Source: Schnuerera sp. xch1
GTDB taxonomy: Bacteria; Bacillota; Clostridia; Tissierellales; Tepidimicrobiaceae
Direction: 5' to 3'
Assembly (NCBI RefSeq): GCF_019931165.1
Contig: NZ_JAIOUP010000002.1
Coordinates: forward strand, 124,001-188,000
Length of the DNA: 64,000 nt
Part shown: positions 37,315 to 46,131 of the stretch, piece after piece
Numbering within the stretch: the stretch's first letter is position 1
How the letters are laid out: each line of letters opens with the position of its first letter
Translations under genes and position numbers: made by a program
Notes under the pieces: model-generated
The model's database searches: none
The model's input: the letters and a program-made list of their open reading frames with translations, nothing else
What the model was told of the DNA's origin: nothing

Positions 37315-37482
37315 ATGTATATTGGCTGTTTAATATTGCTGATAACAGCAACATTCTTATTTATTATATTTGCATTTGTTGGATCTATTATTACCATAAG
37401 TTTAATATTTGAAACTTTACCAATAATAATTATAATATTCATATTACATTTTATATTCATCAAAAATAAATCTAAGAAATAA
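37315..37482 (+). CDS. Small two-span membrane protein (55 residues)
   Basis: ATG 37315 behind a perfect TTAGGAGG encodes MYIGCLILLITATFLFIIFA, a short polar turn near Glu33, a second hydrophobic stretch, and a basic end KNKSKK. Prediction: two membrane helices with the C-terminus inside. An antisense ORF covers the same bases but lacks an SD. Its terminator lies 46 bp downstream. No family recognised. Confidence 0.65.
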   Translation: MYIGCLILLITATFLFIIFAFVGSIITISLIFETLPIIIIIFILHFIFIKNKSKK

Positions 37483-37527
37483 ATTTTACTGTATTATAGT
37501 AATACCAATTCTAATTCCTAATTGGAT

Positions 37528-37570
37528 AATGATAAAGCCTCGTGGCTTATAGCTATGAGGCTTTATCATT
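37528..37570. terminator. Convergent bidirectional terminator
   Basis: AATGATAAAGCCTC pairs with GAGGCTTTATCATT around a 15-base loop between two converging genes. Confidence 0.85.
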
Positions 37571-37590
37571 AATCTTATTTAATATTAAAA

Positions 37591-37983
37591 TTAAGTTCTT
37601 GTTCCAAATTTAGTATGGCATTTAGGACAAGTAATAACTATTTTCCCTTTGCCTTTTGGAACTCTTAACTGTTGTCTACATTGAGGACATTTTAAATAGC
37701 GATGAGTCTTTCTTCCTTTAATTCGGTTAATAAAATTTCTACCCTTTATCTTTATAGGATTCCACCATTGTAAGAATTTCATGTTTTCTTGATATCGTTT
37801 ATTAACATTCTTAGAAAATACTCTAAACATGGCGAAAAATAAAAACAATAAACCAATTGTACTAAGTATATTCCAGCCTGTAATTATACTAATTAAGGTT
37901 AGAATAATACTACTTATAACTAAGGCATTATAAAATTGATCTACGCCATAACGTCCTACCATAAATTTTTGAAATCGATTCAT
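37591..37983 (-). CDS. Membrane protein with C-terminal zinc ribbon
   Basis: Protein of 130 residues with two adjacent membrane spans (about 20-58), a basic stretch, then a rubredoxin-like zinc ribbon CPQCRQQLRVPKGKGKIVITC (C-x2-C and C-x2-C, last CPKC near residue 122). The topology places the ribbon in the cytoplasm. The second ATG (37983) is chosen because the first ATG lies next to the AGGGG SD. Function unknown, but the architecture is common in Firmicutes. Confidence 0.8.
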   Translation of the reverse strand: MNRFQKFMVGRYGVDQFYNALVISSIILTLISIITGWNILSTIGLLFLFFAMFRVFSKNVNKRYQENMKFLQWWNPIKIKGRNFINRIKGRKTHRYLKCPQCRQQLRVPKGKGKIVITCPKCHTKFGTRT

Positions 37984-38029
37984 TACCATACCCCTATCAA
38001 ATCATATTAATTTATTTTATATAATTAAA

Positions 38030-38055
38030 AGCTTGTAACTATCAAGTTACAAGCT
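38030..38055 (-). terminator. Terminator after tRNA-Lys
   Basis: AGCTTGTAACT and AGTTACAAGCT form an 11-bp stem with a four-base loop; a T-rich tail follows on the minus strand, six bp past the tRNA 3' end. Confidence 0.85.
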
Positions 38056-38060
38056 ATAAA

Positions 38061-38137
38061 TGGTGCTCCTTCAGGGACTCGAACCCTGGACACCCTGATT
38101 AAGAGTCAGGTGCTCTAGCCAACTGAGCTAAAGGAGC
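38061..38137 (-). tRNA. tRNA-Lys (anticodon CTT)
   Basis: A 77-base cloverleaf with encoded CCA: acceptor stem GCTCCTT/AAGGAGC, D arm AGCTCAGTTGGCTAGAGC, anticodon stem CCTGA/TCAGG with loop CTCTTAA (anticodon CTT at loop positions 3-5), T arm CAGGGTTCGAGTCCCTG. It reads AAG codons. It is a single tRNA gene with its own terminator. Confidence 0.97.
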
Positions 38138-38222
38138 TTATTCAATCAACAGTAAATATTATACTACTATCAATTGAATTTGTCCATAGTTATTTTTGCC
38201 ATTTATCTTATTAGTCTTCATA

Positions 38223-39095
38223 TTAGTCCTCATAATTTTTATCTAAAAAGAATAATGCAATAGTGCCTGGACCAGAGTGAGCCCCTATAGCACAGCCTAT
38301 TTCATTTATAATGAAATCAATACATCCATATTTTTCTTCAATCATTTTCTTTAATCTTAATGCATTATCTAAATTATCTCCATGACTAATACCTATAGTT
38401 TGAGCATTTAAATCTGCTTCCTTAGCTCTATCATCCATTATTTCTAACATTCGTTTCAATACCTTACTTTTTCCTCTAAGTTTTTCTAAAGGTTGCAATT
38501 TCCCTTCAACCGATACATCTAAAATAGGTTTAATATTCAATAGCCCTCCTACAAAAGCTTGTGTTCTAGAAACTCTACCACCTCTAAACAAATACTCTAT
38601 ATCATCTACTGTAAATATATGTTCAATATTTCTTATATAAAATTCAAGCATACTTAGTATTTCGTCTTTATTTTTGCCTTCTTTAGCCATTCTTGCAGCT
38701 TTATAAACCAATAACCCAAAACCTAAAGATGCAGATTTCGAATCTACTATATCTATGTCAAAATTAGGATACTTTTCTTTTATTGAATTCTTTGCTATTA
38801 TTGATGCTTGATAGGTTGCTGAAAGTCCGGACGAAAATGATATGTATATTACACTCTCTCCCTTATTAGCTATATCTTCGAATTTATTTTCAAATACTTT
38901 TAACGGGACTTGAGCAGTCTTATATACTTGTCCTCCTCTCATATTATCATATAAAACCTTAGGTTTAATAGAAACATTATCTAAGTACTCTTTATCATCA
39001 TCTATTACCACAAGTGGAATTACATCAATATCATATTCTTCTATTAAGTCCTTAGGTAGATCACAGGCACTATCAGTTAATATCTTTACCGACAA
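38223..39095 (-). CDS. DegV family fatty-acid-binding protein
   Basis: Protein of 290 residues of the DegV/FakB family. It begins MSVKILTDSACDLPKDLIEE and has YISFSSGLSATYQ, DIVDSKSASLGFGLLV, YLFRGGRVSR and C-terminal GCAIGAHSGPGTIALFF, all conserved. FakB-type proteins bind a fatty acid and present it to the kinase FakA for phosphorylation. No fakA is nearby. TTG start at 39095 behind AAAGGAGG. Confidence 0.93.
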   Translation of the reverse strand: MSVKILTDSACDLPKDLIEEYDIDVIPLVVIDDDKEYLDNVSIKPKVLYDNMRGGQVYKTAQVPLKVFENKFEDIANKGESVIYISFSSGLSATYQASIIAKNSIKEKYPNFDIDIVDSKSASLGFGLLVYKAARMAKEGKNKDEILSMLEFYIRNIEHIFTVDDIEYLFRGGRVSRTQAFVGGLLNIKPILDVSVEGKLQPLEKLRGKSKVLKRMLEIMDDRAKEADLNAQTIGISHGDNLDNALRLKKMIEEKYGCIDFIINEIGCAIGAHSGPGTIALFFLDKNYED

Positions 39096-39241
39096 GGCAA
39101 TTCCTCCTTTTTTCTATATTTTATTATATATTATAATATATCACTAGATATTAACAATTAAAACCTTTAATTTAAAATGATTGCATATATTTAATAATGA
39201 CTAAATACATTATAATACATAGGTAATAAGGGGTGGTTTTA

Positions 39242-39337
39242 TTGAAATTTTTCTTTATTCGTAAAAAGATACTATTTTGGATTATATGTATAATCATAGC
39301 TATAATTGCATTACTACTTTTATACTCTTTTATTTAA
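39242..39337 (+). CDS. Very short membrane ORF (31 residues)
   Basis: TTG 39242 behind AAGGGGTGG encodes MKFFFIRKKILFWIICIIIA and a further 11 residues, i.e. a basic N-terminus with one membrane helix. The N-terminus resembles the signal anchor of sporulation polysaccharide deacetylases and amidases, but no enzyme domain follows. It could be a micro-protein or the relic of a larger gene. Confidence 0.4.
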   Translation: MKFFFIRKKILFWIICIIIAIIALLLLYSFI

Positions 39338-39364
39338 TCTCTATTAAAATAAATTTGTTGGTTA

Positions 39365-39412
39365 AATAAAAAATAAGCATAATTAAATATTTAATCATGC
39401 TTATTTTTTATT
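39365..39412. terminator. Terminator shared by the 31-residue ORF and the Spo0E-like gene
   Basis: AAAAAATAAGCAT pairs with ATGCTTATTTTTT around a 16-base AT-rich loop; T-tracts flank both strands and the hairpin overlaps the Spo0E-like stop. Confidence 0.75.
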
Positions 39413-39571
39413 CAATTTTACACTATAATATTTCCCTATGACTTCATCTAACTCTACACTATATTTTAATAATTCATCCTTATCTATTTCTTTATTAATC
39501 ATTCTATGTAACTCTTTTCTTTTAATTTCTATATCTTTCTTTAATTCTTCCAATAATGATTCTTTTATCAT
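39401..39571 (-). CDS. Spo0E-like aspartyl-phosphate phosphatase
   Basis: Protein of 56 residues, all helical, with the family signature SVELDEVIGKYY (S-x-x-LD-x-x-I-x-x-Y). Spo0E-like proteins dephosphorylate Spo0A-P and restrain sporulation. The start is ATG 39571, eight to nine bases from AAAGGA; an in-frame ATG at 39589 precedes the SD. Its presence supports a spore-forming host. Confidence 0.85.
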   Translation of the reverse strand: MIKESLLEELKKDIEIKRKELHRMINKEIDKDELLKYSVELDEVIGKYYSVKLNKK

Positions 39572-39758
39572 CTTTATCGTTCCTTTCAAAACTTTATCCC
39601 TAAGTAATAACTATTCTTTGTTAATATAGACCTTTTTTTATTATGTTTTTAAATTCTACAGTATTAAATTAATGTTTCAAACTATTGTATTTACATTTAT
39701 TATTTATAATTTTGTTTTACGTAGTAATTATATCAGGAACTTATTTCCCTAATATTAC

Positions 39759-39796
39759 AAAAAGATTAAATTTCAGTTTCGAAGTTTAATCTTTTT
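39759..39796. terminator. Hairpin upstream of pepT
   Basis: AAAAAGATTAAA and TTTAATCTTTTT form a 12-bp stem with a 14-base loop and T-run on the plus strand, 68 bp before pepT. No plus-strand gene ends just upstream, so it may be a leader terminator of pepT or end a small unseen transcript. Confidence 0.5.
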
Positions 39797-39863
39797 CTCT
39801 TTTTATAACATCCGATTTAAGATATAATAATAACAATAATATAAAAATACAGGAGGTTTTAAA

Positions 39864-41093
39864 ATGTCAAATATTATGAATAGATTTTTAAAATATGTTA
39901 AATATGAGACTACATCAGATGAAAGTTCTAATACTGTACCAAGTACAAAAACTCAATTAGAATTTGCTAAAGTTCTTGTCAAAGAGTTGAAAAAATTAGG
40001 ACTTGAAGACGTTTCTATTGATGACAAAGGATATTTAATGGCAACATTACCTTCAAATATGGATAGAGAAGTCCCAACTATTGGATTTATCGCACATATG
40101 GATACAAGCCCTGATATGTCTGGTAAAAATGTAAATCCAAAAGTGATTAAAAACTATGATGGAAAAGATATTGTATTAAATGAAGAAGAAAACATAATTT
40201 TGTCTGTAAAGGATTTTCCTGATGTTAAAAATTATATAGGAGAAACTTTAATCACAACAGATGGAACTACATTGCTTGGCGCAGATAATAAAGCTGGAAT
40301 TGCTGAAATAATAACTGCTATCGAACATCTAATAAACAATCCTGGTACTCCTCACGGAACTGTAAGAATAGGCTTTACTCCTGATGAAGAAATAGGTAGA
40401 GGTGCTGATCATTTTGATGTTGAAAAATTTAATGCTGATTTTGCCTATACTGTAGACGGCGGTCCTATCGGTGAACTAAACTATGAAAATTTCAATGCAG
40501 CAGAAGCTAAAATCATAATACAAGGAAATAATATTCATCCAGGTACTGCTAAAAATATGATGGTAAATTCAATGTTAATTGGTATGGAACTAAACAATAT
40601 GATCCCAGTAAATGAAAAACCTGAATATACAAGCAACTACGAAGGTTTTTATCACTTAGTTGAGTTTACAGGTTCTGTAGAAAAAACAGAAATGACATAC
40701 ATATTGAGAGATCATAACTCAGAAAAATTCAATAAGAAAAAAGAAACCATGAAGGAAATAGTAAAATTCTTAAATAATAAATACAATAATGTAATTACCC
40801 TTGATATAAAAGATTCTTATTATAATATGAAAGAAAAAATTGAGCCGTCAATAGAGATTATAGATATTGCTAAAAAAGCTATGGAAGAACTAAATATAGA
40901 ACCGATAGTTACTCCTATAAGAGGTGGAACAGATGGAGCAAAGCTTTCGTATATGGGATTACCTTGCCCCAATCTATTTGCAGGTGGCTACAATTATCAT
41001 GGGAAATATGAGTATATCCCTTTAATTGCTATGGAGAAGTCTGTAGAAGTAATATTGAAAATTATAGAATTAAACAGCTTAGGTTTACATTAG
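39864..41093 (+). CDS. pepT: Peptidase T (tripeptidase)
   Basis: M20B zinc aminopeptidase of 409 residues that releases the N-terminal residue of tripeptides. Metal-site motifs: IAHMDTSPD (His, Asp), LLGADNKAGIAEI (Asp), DEEIGRGAD (Glu pair), TVDGGPIGEL, IRGGTDGAKLS, and the C-terminal GGYNYHGKYE (His). SD AGGAGG precedes ATG 39864. It fits an amino-acid and peptide fermenter. Its stop overlaps the convergent L,D-transpeptidase gene by nine bp. Confidence 0.96.
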   Translation: MSNIMNRFLKYVKYETTSDESSNTVPSTKTQLEFAKVLVKELKKLGLEDVSIDDKGYLMATLPSNMDREVPTIGFIAHMDTSPDMSGKNVNPKVIKNYDGKDIVLNEEENIILSVKDFPDVKNYIGETLITTDGTTLLGADNKAGIAEIITAIEHLINNPGTPHGTVRIGFTPDEEIGRGADHFDVEKFNADFAYTVDGGPIGELNYENFNAAEAKIIIQGNNIHPGTAKNMMVNSMLIGMELNNMIPVNEKPEYTSNYEGFYHLVEFTGSVEKTEMTYILRDHNSEKFNKKKETMKEIVKFLNNKYNNVITLDIKDSYYNMKEKIEPSIEIIDIAKKAMEELNIEPIVTPIRGGTDGAKLSYMGLPCPNLFAGGYNYHGKYEYIPLIAMEKSVEVILKIIELNSLGLH

Positions 41094-41906
41094 GATAAGA
41101 TACATGGCAGGTTGTAACATAATCTGCCATCTTATTTTATTAATTAATTTCAATGAACATATCTTTTCATTCTTTTGATATTCAATATATTGTATAATTC
41201 CCCATTTCTCCAGTATTTCTTCTGTACCAATCCATACATCAGTTTTAACAGGTATATATTCAAATAATTCCTCAACATCCTCATTTATCATTCTGATACA
41301 GCCAGCTGAAATATATTTGCCAATGGAAAAAGGAGCTGAATTACCATGGATTCCATAACCTACATATTTTTCTGTAGAAAACCCTAACCATCTCTTCCCT
41401 AAAGGATTATTGGGTTCTCCTCCTTTTATAGGCTGAAACTTGCCATTCATTCCTCCCCAATAAGGATCCACAAACTTATTTATTATAGTAAATTTATGAT
41501 TTGGTGTAGGTGAAGAAGCTTTCCCTAAAGCTACTGGATATTTATTATATATTTCTCCATAATTATATACAGTTAATATCTTTTTTGTTTTATTTATAAC
41601 TATAAACCATTGCTTTTTTTCAATTTCTTCAGGAACTATATCTATAATATGTTTGTTATCTTCAGTTAATGCTTTATTAGTCATCTCCCCAATTATTCCA
41701 TCAACTAATAAATTATTCTCTGCTTGAAATTTTAGCACTGCATTTCTTTGTTCTAAGATGCTCCCATTATATCCACTACTTACATACTCCTTTAGAACGG
41801 ATTCATTCTCTAATGATGTAGTAAAACCAACATTAGTAAAAAAAACAAAAAAAATTATCATTACTATTAAAATGCTTACTGACTTATTGTATCTTAACAT
41901 TAACAT
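41085..41906 (-). CDS. L,D-transpeptidase with peptidoglycan-binding domain
   Basis: Secreted or anchored protein of 273 residues: signal or anchor helix (about 8-30), a peptidoglycan-binding-1 repeat (about 40-80, LKFQAENNLLVDGIIGEMT), then a YkuD domain (about 98-232) with HGNSAPFSIGKYISAGCIRM carrying the catalytic His and Cys. It forms 3-3 cross-links or attaches proteins to the wall. The last codons overlap the end of pepT. Confidence 0.92.
   Translation of the reverse strand: MLMLRYNKSVSILIVMIIFFVFFTNVGFTTSLENESVLKEYVSSGYNGSILEQRNAVLKFQAENNLLVDGIIGEMTNKALTEDNKHIIDIVPEEIEKKQWFIVINKTKKILTVYNYGEIYNKYPVALGKASSPTPNHKFTIINKFVDPYWGGMNGKFQPIKGGEPNNPLGKRWLGFSTEKYVGYGIHGNSAPFSIGKYISAGCIRMINEDVEELFEYIPVKTDVWIGTEEILEKWGIIQYIEYQKNEKICSLKLINKIRWQIMLQPAMYLILM
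41096..41135 (+). terminator. pepT terminator inside the L,D-transpeptidase 3' end
   Basis: ATAAGAtacATGGCAG pairs with CTGCCATCTTAT followed by TTTTAT; it directly follows the pepT stop and lies within the opposing coding sequence. Confidence 0.6.
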
Positions 41907-42238
41907 ACCCCCTTTCTATATGATATTCAGCTATAGGTAAATAGTTTAAAAATTTTTTATTAATATGGAATAGCTAAAAAGAAGAAGGTTAGACTTGTCG
42001 TATCATAATTTCTGAAAGCTATAATGTGCTTACCAAACCAATATACACTATCAAATAATATGCATATGATATGAGGATTGTAAAATGTTTTCTTAAAGTG
42101 TAACAATAAAAAATCGTTGGTTAAAATTTATATATGTGGATATTCTAACATTATGAAAGTAAATATATATAATCCAAGTTATACAGCAATGCTTCAGAAT
42201 ATCCTTAGGCTGGAACTTATATTAAACATATAAAGAAG
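41907..42238. other. Intergenic region upstream of the phospholipase C-like gene
   Basis: About 330 bp of AT-rich sequence. A 26-codon ATG frame (42153-42233) exists but has no SD. No RNA motif or strong promoter was recognised. Confidence 0.5.
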
Positions 42239-42955
42239 GTGATTCAAATAGAAAGATTAGAAACAACTTATAATCATTTATTGAATAGCATATTTATTAT
42301 TGCAAACCCAATAAAAAAGTCAATTAAAAAAACTGAATGTAAAGTCCATGTTTATTTAAACTTAAAAGCTTTGATAATACTTTTAAATAACAAATATGTC
42401 AAAGAATATAATCTATACAATAGCTATATAGAAAATATTAATAAAGGTGCTATATGGGCAGACCAAGATTTTAAAAGTTCAAATCATTTTTATAATCCTA
42501 TCAAAAAAAAGGGTTTATTTGGAAGAAAAAATGCTATGGAATTAGCAAAGGAATATTATAGTAAATCAATTAATTTGTGGAATAAAGGAAAAACAAATAA
42601 AGCAATGTTTTATTTAGGTGCAACTATTCATCTAATTCAAGATATGACTGTGCCTCAACATGCAAACATACGACTTCTAGATAATCATCATCAATATGAA
42701 AAATATGTTAACCGTACTTATAATAATGTAAAAGAATTTAAAATTGAATCAGGAGCATATTTATTAGACTCTATTGAAGATTATATAAGGTTTAATACAC
42801 GTGTAGCCTTAAAAATTTATAGAAAATTTAAAAGTATAAAAGATGATGAAACTAGATTTTATAGAATAACTAGATGTTCTTTACCATTAGCTACAAGAAC
42901 CACAGCAGGAGCGCTAATATTGTTCTATAAAGAAATTGATAAAAATGAACAATAA
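42239..42955 (+). CDS. Zinc-dependent phospholipase C-like protein without signal peptide
   Basis: Protein of about 238 residues resembling the catalytic domain of the bacterial alpha-toxin/PC-PLC family: an early His in CKVHVYLNLKALIIL, GAIWADQDFKSSNHFYNP (Asp, His ligands), and YLGATIHLIQDMTVPQHANI with the H-x3-D-x4-H zinc motif. Secreted members start at a Trp that ligates zinc after signal cleavage; here there is no signal peptide, so the protein is probably cytoplasmic or exported otherwise. The start is unclear: GTG 42239 overlaps the SD AGAAGGTGAT, and no ATG follows at good spacing. Confidence 0.8.
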   Translation: MIQIERLETTYNHLLNSIFIIANPIKKSIKKTECKVHVYLNLKALIILLNNKYVKEYNLYNSYIENINKGAIWADQDFKSSNHFYNPIKKKGLFGRKNAMELAKEYYSKSINLWNKGKTNKAMFYLGATIHLIQDMTVPQHANIRLLDNHHQYEKYVNRTYNNVKEFKIESGAYLLDSIEDYIRFNTRVALKIYRKFKSIKDDETRFYRITRCSLPLATRTTAGALILFYKEIDKNEQ

Positions 42956-42998
42956 ATTAGATCATTAGTAGGAAACAACAATCTTTTATACATATCTT

Positions 42999-43502
42999 CT
43001 ATATAGGATATATCAAATCAATTTCATTATCAAACTCAGCCCTAAAAATATCATATCTTTCCTTTATATCCTTATTAGAAGATATAAACTCATTGAAAAA
43101 ATGTATATTTTTTAAAGTATTAATACTTACATCATGTTCTATCATTTCTGTATCTTTAAGTCGAGTCTCTTCTACTCCAATATTCTTTAAAAATTTATCT
43201 ATAATTTCATGTCTTTTCAATAGAAAACTTCCTATTAGTTTACCCTCCTTTGTCAGCCTGATTGTCCCATACTTTTCATAATCTATCAGCTCTAGTTTTC
43301 TTAACTTTTGAACTATCTTAGTAACCGATGAAGGACGTACATTTAATTTATCAGCTAATTGACTAATACGTGTATAACCTTGTCTAACACAAATACGATA
43401 AATCATTTCTAAATAATCCTCCATACTTGAAGTCAAAGATTTATTTTCCATATTTAACATTTGATATCCTCTAACAGTGCGAAATTCTCTTTGCTTTTTC
43501 AA
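42999..43502 (-). CDS. DtxR/MntR-family metal-dependent repressor
   Basis: Protein of 167 residues: winged-helix DNA-binding domain (about 22-85, LTSSMEDYLEMIYRICVRQGY..ISQLADKLNVRPSSVTKIVQKL) and a helical metal-binding/dimerisation domain (86-160) with HEIIDKFLKNIGVEE and EMIEHDVS. It is divergent from feoAB, so it probably represses Fe(II) uptake when metal is plentiful. The TTG start at 43502 has AAAGGAG upstream. I see no clear DtxR-type palindrome in the 140-bp divergent region. Confidence 0.88.
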   Translation of the reverse strand: MKKQREFRTVRGYQMLNMENKSLTSSMEDYLEMIYRICVRQGYTRISQLADKLNVRPSSVTKIVQKLRKLELIDYEKYGTIRLTKEGKLIGSFLLKRHEIIDKFLKNIGVEETRLKDTEMIEHDVSINTLKNIHFFNEFISSNKDIKERYDIFRAEFDNEIDLIYPI

Positions 43503-43645
43503 ACTTTTCGTCTCCTTTTTTTACTTTTTCTATGTAACAAATATAAGCTCTAATTCATACTTTTATTATTAGACATCTCAAATAAAGTTTCCTATGACTA
43601 ACTTATGCCATAATAAGAAAAAAATTAATAGAAAGGAGTTTTAAA

Positions 43646-43894
43646 GTGAATAAAAATTTAATTTCTTTAGATAGATTGCCTACAGGTTCATTTGGTATAG
43701 TTAAGAAACTCTCGACACAAGGAACAACTCGTAGAAGAATGTTAGATTTAGGAATGATCTATGATACAAAAGTGGAATCCTTGAGAAAAAGTCCAGCAGG
43801 TGATCCAATAGCCTACCAGGTGAGGGGAGCTGTTATAGCTTTAAGATCTGAAGAAGCTTCAAAAATATTTGTTGAATCCATTTATCGTAACTAA
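43646..43894 (+). CDS. feoA: FeoA, ferrous iron uptake accessory protein
   Basis: SH3-like protein of 82 residues; the family pattern RRRMLDLGMIYDTKVESLRK and DPIAYQVRGAVIALR is complete. It interacts with FeoB in Fe(II) uptake. GTG start behind AAAGGAG. It ends 15 bp before feoB. Confidence 0.93.
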   Translation: MNKNLISLDRLPTGSFGIVKKLSTQGTTRRRMLDLGMIYDTKVESLRKSPAGDPIAYQVRGAVIALRSEEASKIFVESIYRN

Positions 43895-43909
43895 TAGGGA
43901 GGTTTAAAT

Positions 43910-46057
43910 ATGGGCTTAACTAAACAATCTACAGGTATAAATGCTTTAAATGAAATATTTCAAGTAAACTTGGAATCACCTGATGATTTTGTAATAGCAC
44001 TGGCTGGTAATCCAAACACTGGGAAAAGCACCGTGTTTAATAGCCTTACAGGTCTTAATCAGCATACTGGCAATTGGCCTGGTAAAACTGTTACTAATAC
44101 TCAAGGTAAATACACTTATAAAAACAAAAAATATATATTAGTTGATTTACCAGGTACTTATTCTCTATTAGCTAATTCTGTAGAAGAAAAAGTAGCAAGA
44201 GATTTTATCTGCTTTGGAAATCCCCATGTCACTGTAATCGTAGCAGATGCTACCTGCTTAGAAAGAAATTTAAACCTGGTTCTTCAAATTATTGAACTCA
44301 CTGACAAAGTTGTAGTTTGTGTAAATTTAATGGATGAAGCAAAAAGAAAAAAGATCCACATTGATTTGGAAAAGCTATCTAACCTTTTAGGTGTGCCTGT
44401 AGTAGGAACCTCTGCAAGAAATGGAATTGGTTTAGAAAAATTGAAAAAAACGATTGAAAGTATTGCTCTTGGCAAAATAAAACCTAGACCCCTGAAAGTA
44501 AAGTACGAAAAAATTATAGAGGAATCAATCGAAAAAATTCAACCAAGAATACAAGACTTAGTTGACGACAAGATCAATAGTAAATGGGCAGCTCTTCATC
44601 TACTTAATAAAGATAATTTATTATTAGAATCAATTAATGAATACTTAAATATAAACCTAATCGAAGATAAGCCATTGCAAGATAACTTTAATGAAATACA
44701 ATCTAAATTAATAGAAAAATATAATCAAATAGATAATCTGCAGGATAGGATTGTTTCTAGTATTATAAAGACTGCTGAAAAGATTAGCAATAAGGTTGTT
44801 TCTTTAGAAGATAAAACGCATAATAAGTTAGATAGAAAAATTGATGATATAATAACTTCCAAAAGATTTGGAATACCTATCATGACTATTTTTTTAGGAA
44901 TCATTTTTTGGATTACCATTGAAGGTGCTAATTATCCTTCAGGTTTATTATCAGAAGGCTTGTTTTGGTTTGAAGATAAGTTGACTACTTTTTTCAATTT
45001 ATTAGATACTCCTAAATGGATACATGACATTTTGGTACTAGGAATGTATCGTACTTTAGCATGGGTTGTTTCAGTAATGTTGCCTCCTATGGCAATATTT
45101 TTCCCGCTTTTTACTTTACTGGAGGATCTAGGCTACCTACCTAGAGTTGCCTTCAACTTAGATTACTATTTTAAAAAAGCTTGTGCTCATGGAAAACAAG
45201 CATTAACTATGTGTATGGGATTTGGGTGTAATGCTACTGGAATAGTAGCTTGTAGAATTATTGATTCTCCAAGAGAACGATTAATTGCAACCATTACAAA
45301 CAATTTTGTTCCTTGCAACGGAAGATTCCCAACTTTAATTGCACTTGCAAGTATGTTTGTAGCTGGATCTATCGGAATTTTTTATTCTTTAATTGCAACA
45401 TTATCAGTACTTATTACTATCATATTAGGTATTATAATTACATTAATTATTTCTAAACTATTATCAAAAACAATTTTAAAAGGATTACCTTCTTCATTTA
45501 CTTTAGAATTGCCTCCTTATAGAAAACCTCAAATTGGTAGAATAATCGTTCGTTCCATTTTTGACCGGACTCTATTCGTACTAGGTCGTGCAGTAGCTGT
45601 TGCTGCACCAGCTGGTTTAATTATATGGATTATGGCTAATATCATCATAGGAGAACTAAGCATATTAGCACACTTTGCACAATTTTTAGATCCATTTGCT
45701 AGATTTATAGGGTTAGACGGGTATATCTTAATGGCATTTATATTAGGATTGCCGGCCAACGAAATCGTTATTCCTATTTTAATAATGAGCTATATGTCAG
45801 AGGGTGTTATGTTAGAGTTAAATAGCTTAAGTGAAATGAAACAATTATTCATAGATAACGGTTGGACTTGGTTAACGGCAATTTGCATGATGTTATTTTC
45901 ATTAAACCATTGGCCTTGTGCTACTACACTTTGGACTATACACAAAGAAACCCAGAGCCTAAAATGGACTGGAATTTCCTTTTTAGTGCCAACTATAACC
46001 GGAATTTTAACATGTCTTATTGTTGCACAAGGAGCAAGATTACTTGGGTTAATTTAG
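43910..46057 (+). CDS. feoB: FeoB, ferrous iron transporter
   Basis: Protein of 715 residues with N-terminal G domain: G1 GNPNTGKST (33-41), G2 Thr in GKTVT, G3 DLPGTYS, G4 NLMDEA (variant of NxxD), then a helical GDI-like linker, and a C-terminal membrane region with two Gate motifs (MCMGFGCNATGIVACRII and the LPANEIVIPI segment). Complete length. A strong SD (GGGAGG) precedes ATG 43910. Anaerobes rely on this Fe(II) route. Confidence 0.96.
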   Translation: MGLTKQSTGINALNEIFQVNLESPDDFVIALAGNPNTGKSTVFNSLTGLNQHTGNWPGKTVTNTQGKYTYKNKKYILVDLPGTYSLLANSVEEKVARDFICFGNPHVTVIVADATCLERNLNLVLQIIELTDKVVVCVNLMDEAKRKKIHIDLEKLSNLLGVPVVGTSARNGIGLEKLKKTIESIALGKIKPRPLKVKYEKIIEESIEKIQPRIQDLVDDKINSKWAALHLLNKDNLLLESINEYLNINLIEDKPLQDNFNEIQSKLIEKYNQIDNLQDRIVSSIIKTAEKISNKVVSLEDKTHNKLDRKIDDIITSKRFGIPIMTIFLGIIFWITIEGANYPSGLLSEGLFWFEDKLTTFFNLLDTPKWIHDILVLGMYRTLAWVVSVMLPPMAIFFPLFTLLEDLGYLPRVAFNLDYYFKKACAHGKQALTMCMGFGCNATGIVACRIIDSPRERLIATITNNFVPCNGRFPTLIALASMFVAGSIGIFYSLIATLSVLITIILGIIITLIISKLLSKTILKGLPSSFTLELPPYRKPQIGRIIVRSIFDRTLFVLGRAVAVAAPAGLIIWIMANIIIGELSILAHFAQFLDPFARFIGLDGYILMAFILGLPANEIVIPILIMSYMSEGVMLELNSLSEMKQLFIDNGWTWLTAICMMLFSLNHWPCATTLWTIHKETQSLKWTGISFLVPTITGILTCLIVAQGARLLGLI

Positions 46058-46065
46058 AAATATAA

Positions 46066-46107
46066 AAGCCCTAAAAGAGATGTTTTACTTACTCTTATAG
46101 GGCTTTA
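46066..46107. terminator. feoB terminator
   Basis: AAAGCCCTA and TAGGGCTTT form the stem base, with AGAG/CTCT inside it, nine bp past the feoB stop. Confidence 0.8.
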
Positions 46108-46131
46108 CTAATACTCAAGAATTATTCACGA

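Noticed and set aside
37224-37463. 79-codon minus-strand ORF
   Set aside because: Lacks an SD, while the overlapping plus-strand 55-codon ORF has a perfect TTAGGAGG and a terminator.
38061-38137. Integration site at the tRNA-Lys gene
   Set aside because: No integrase and no repeated tRNA 3' end within the window.
42153-42233. 26-codon ATG frame before the phospholipase C-like gene
   Set aside because: No SD and not in frame with the downstream gene; judged chance.
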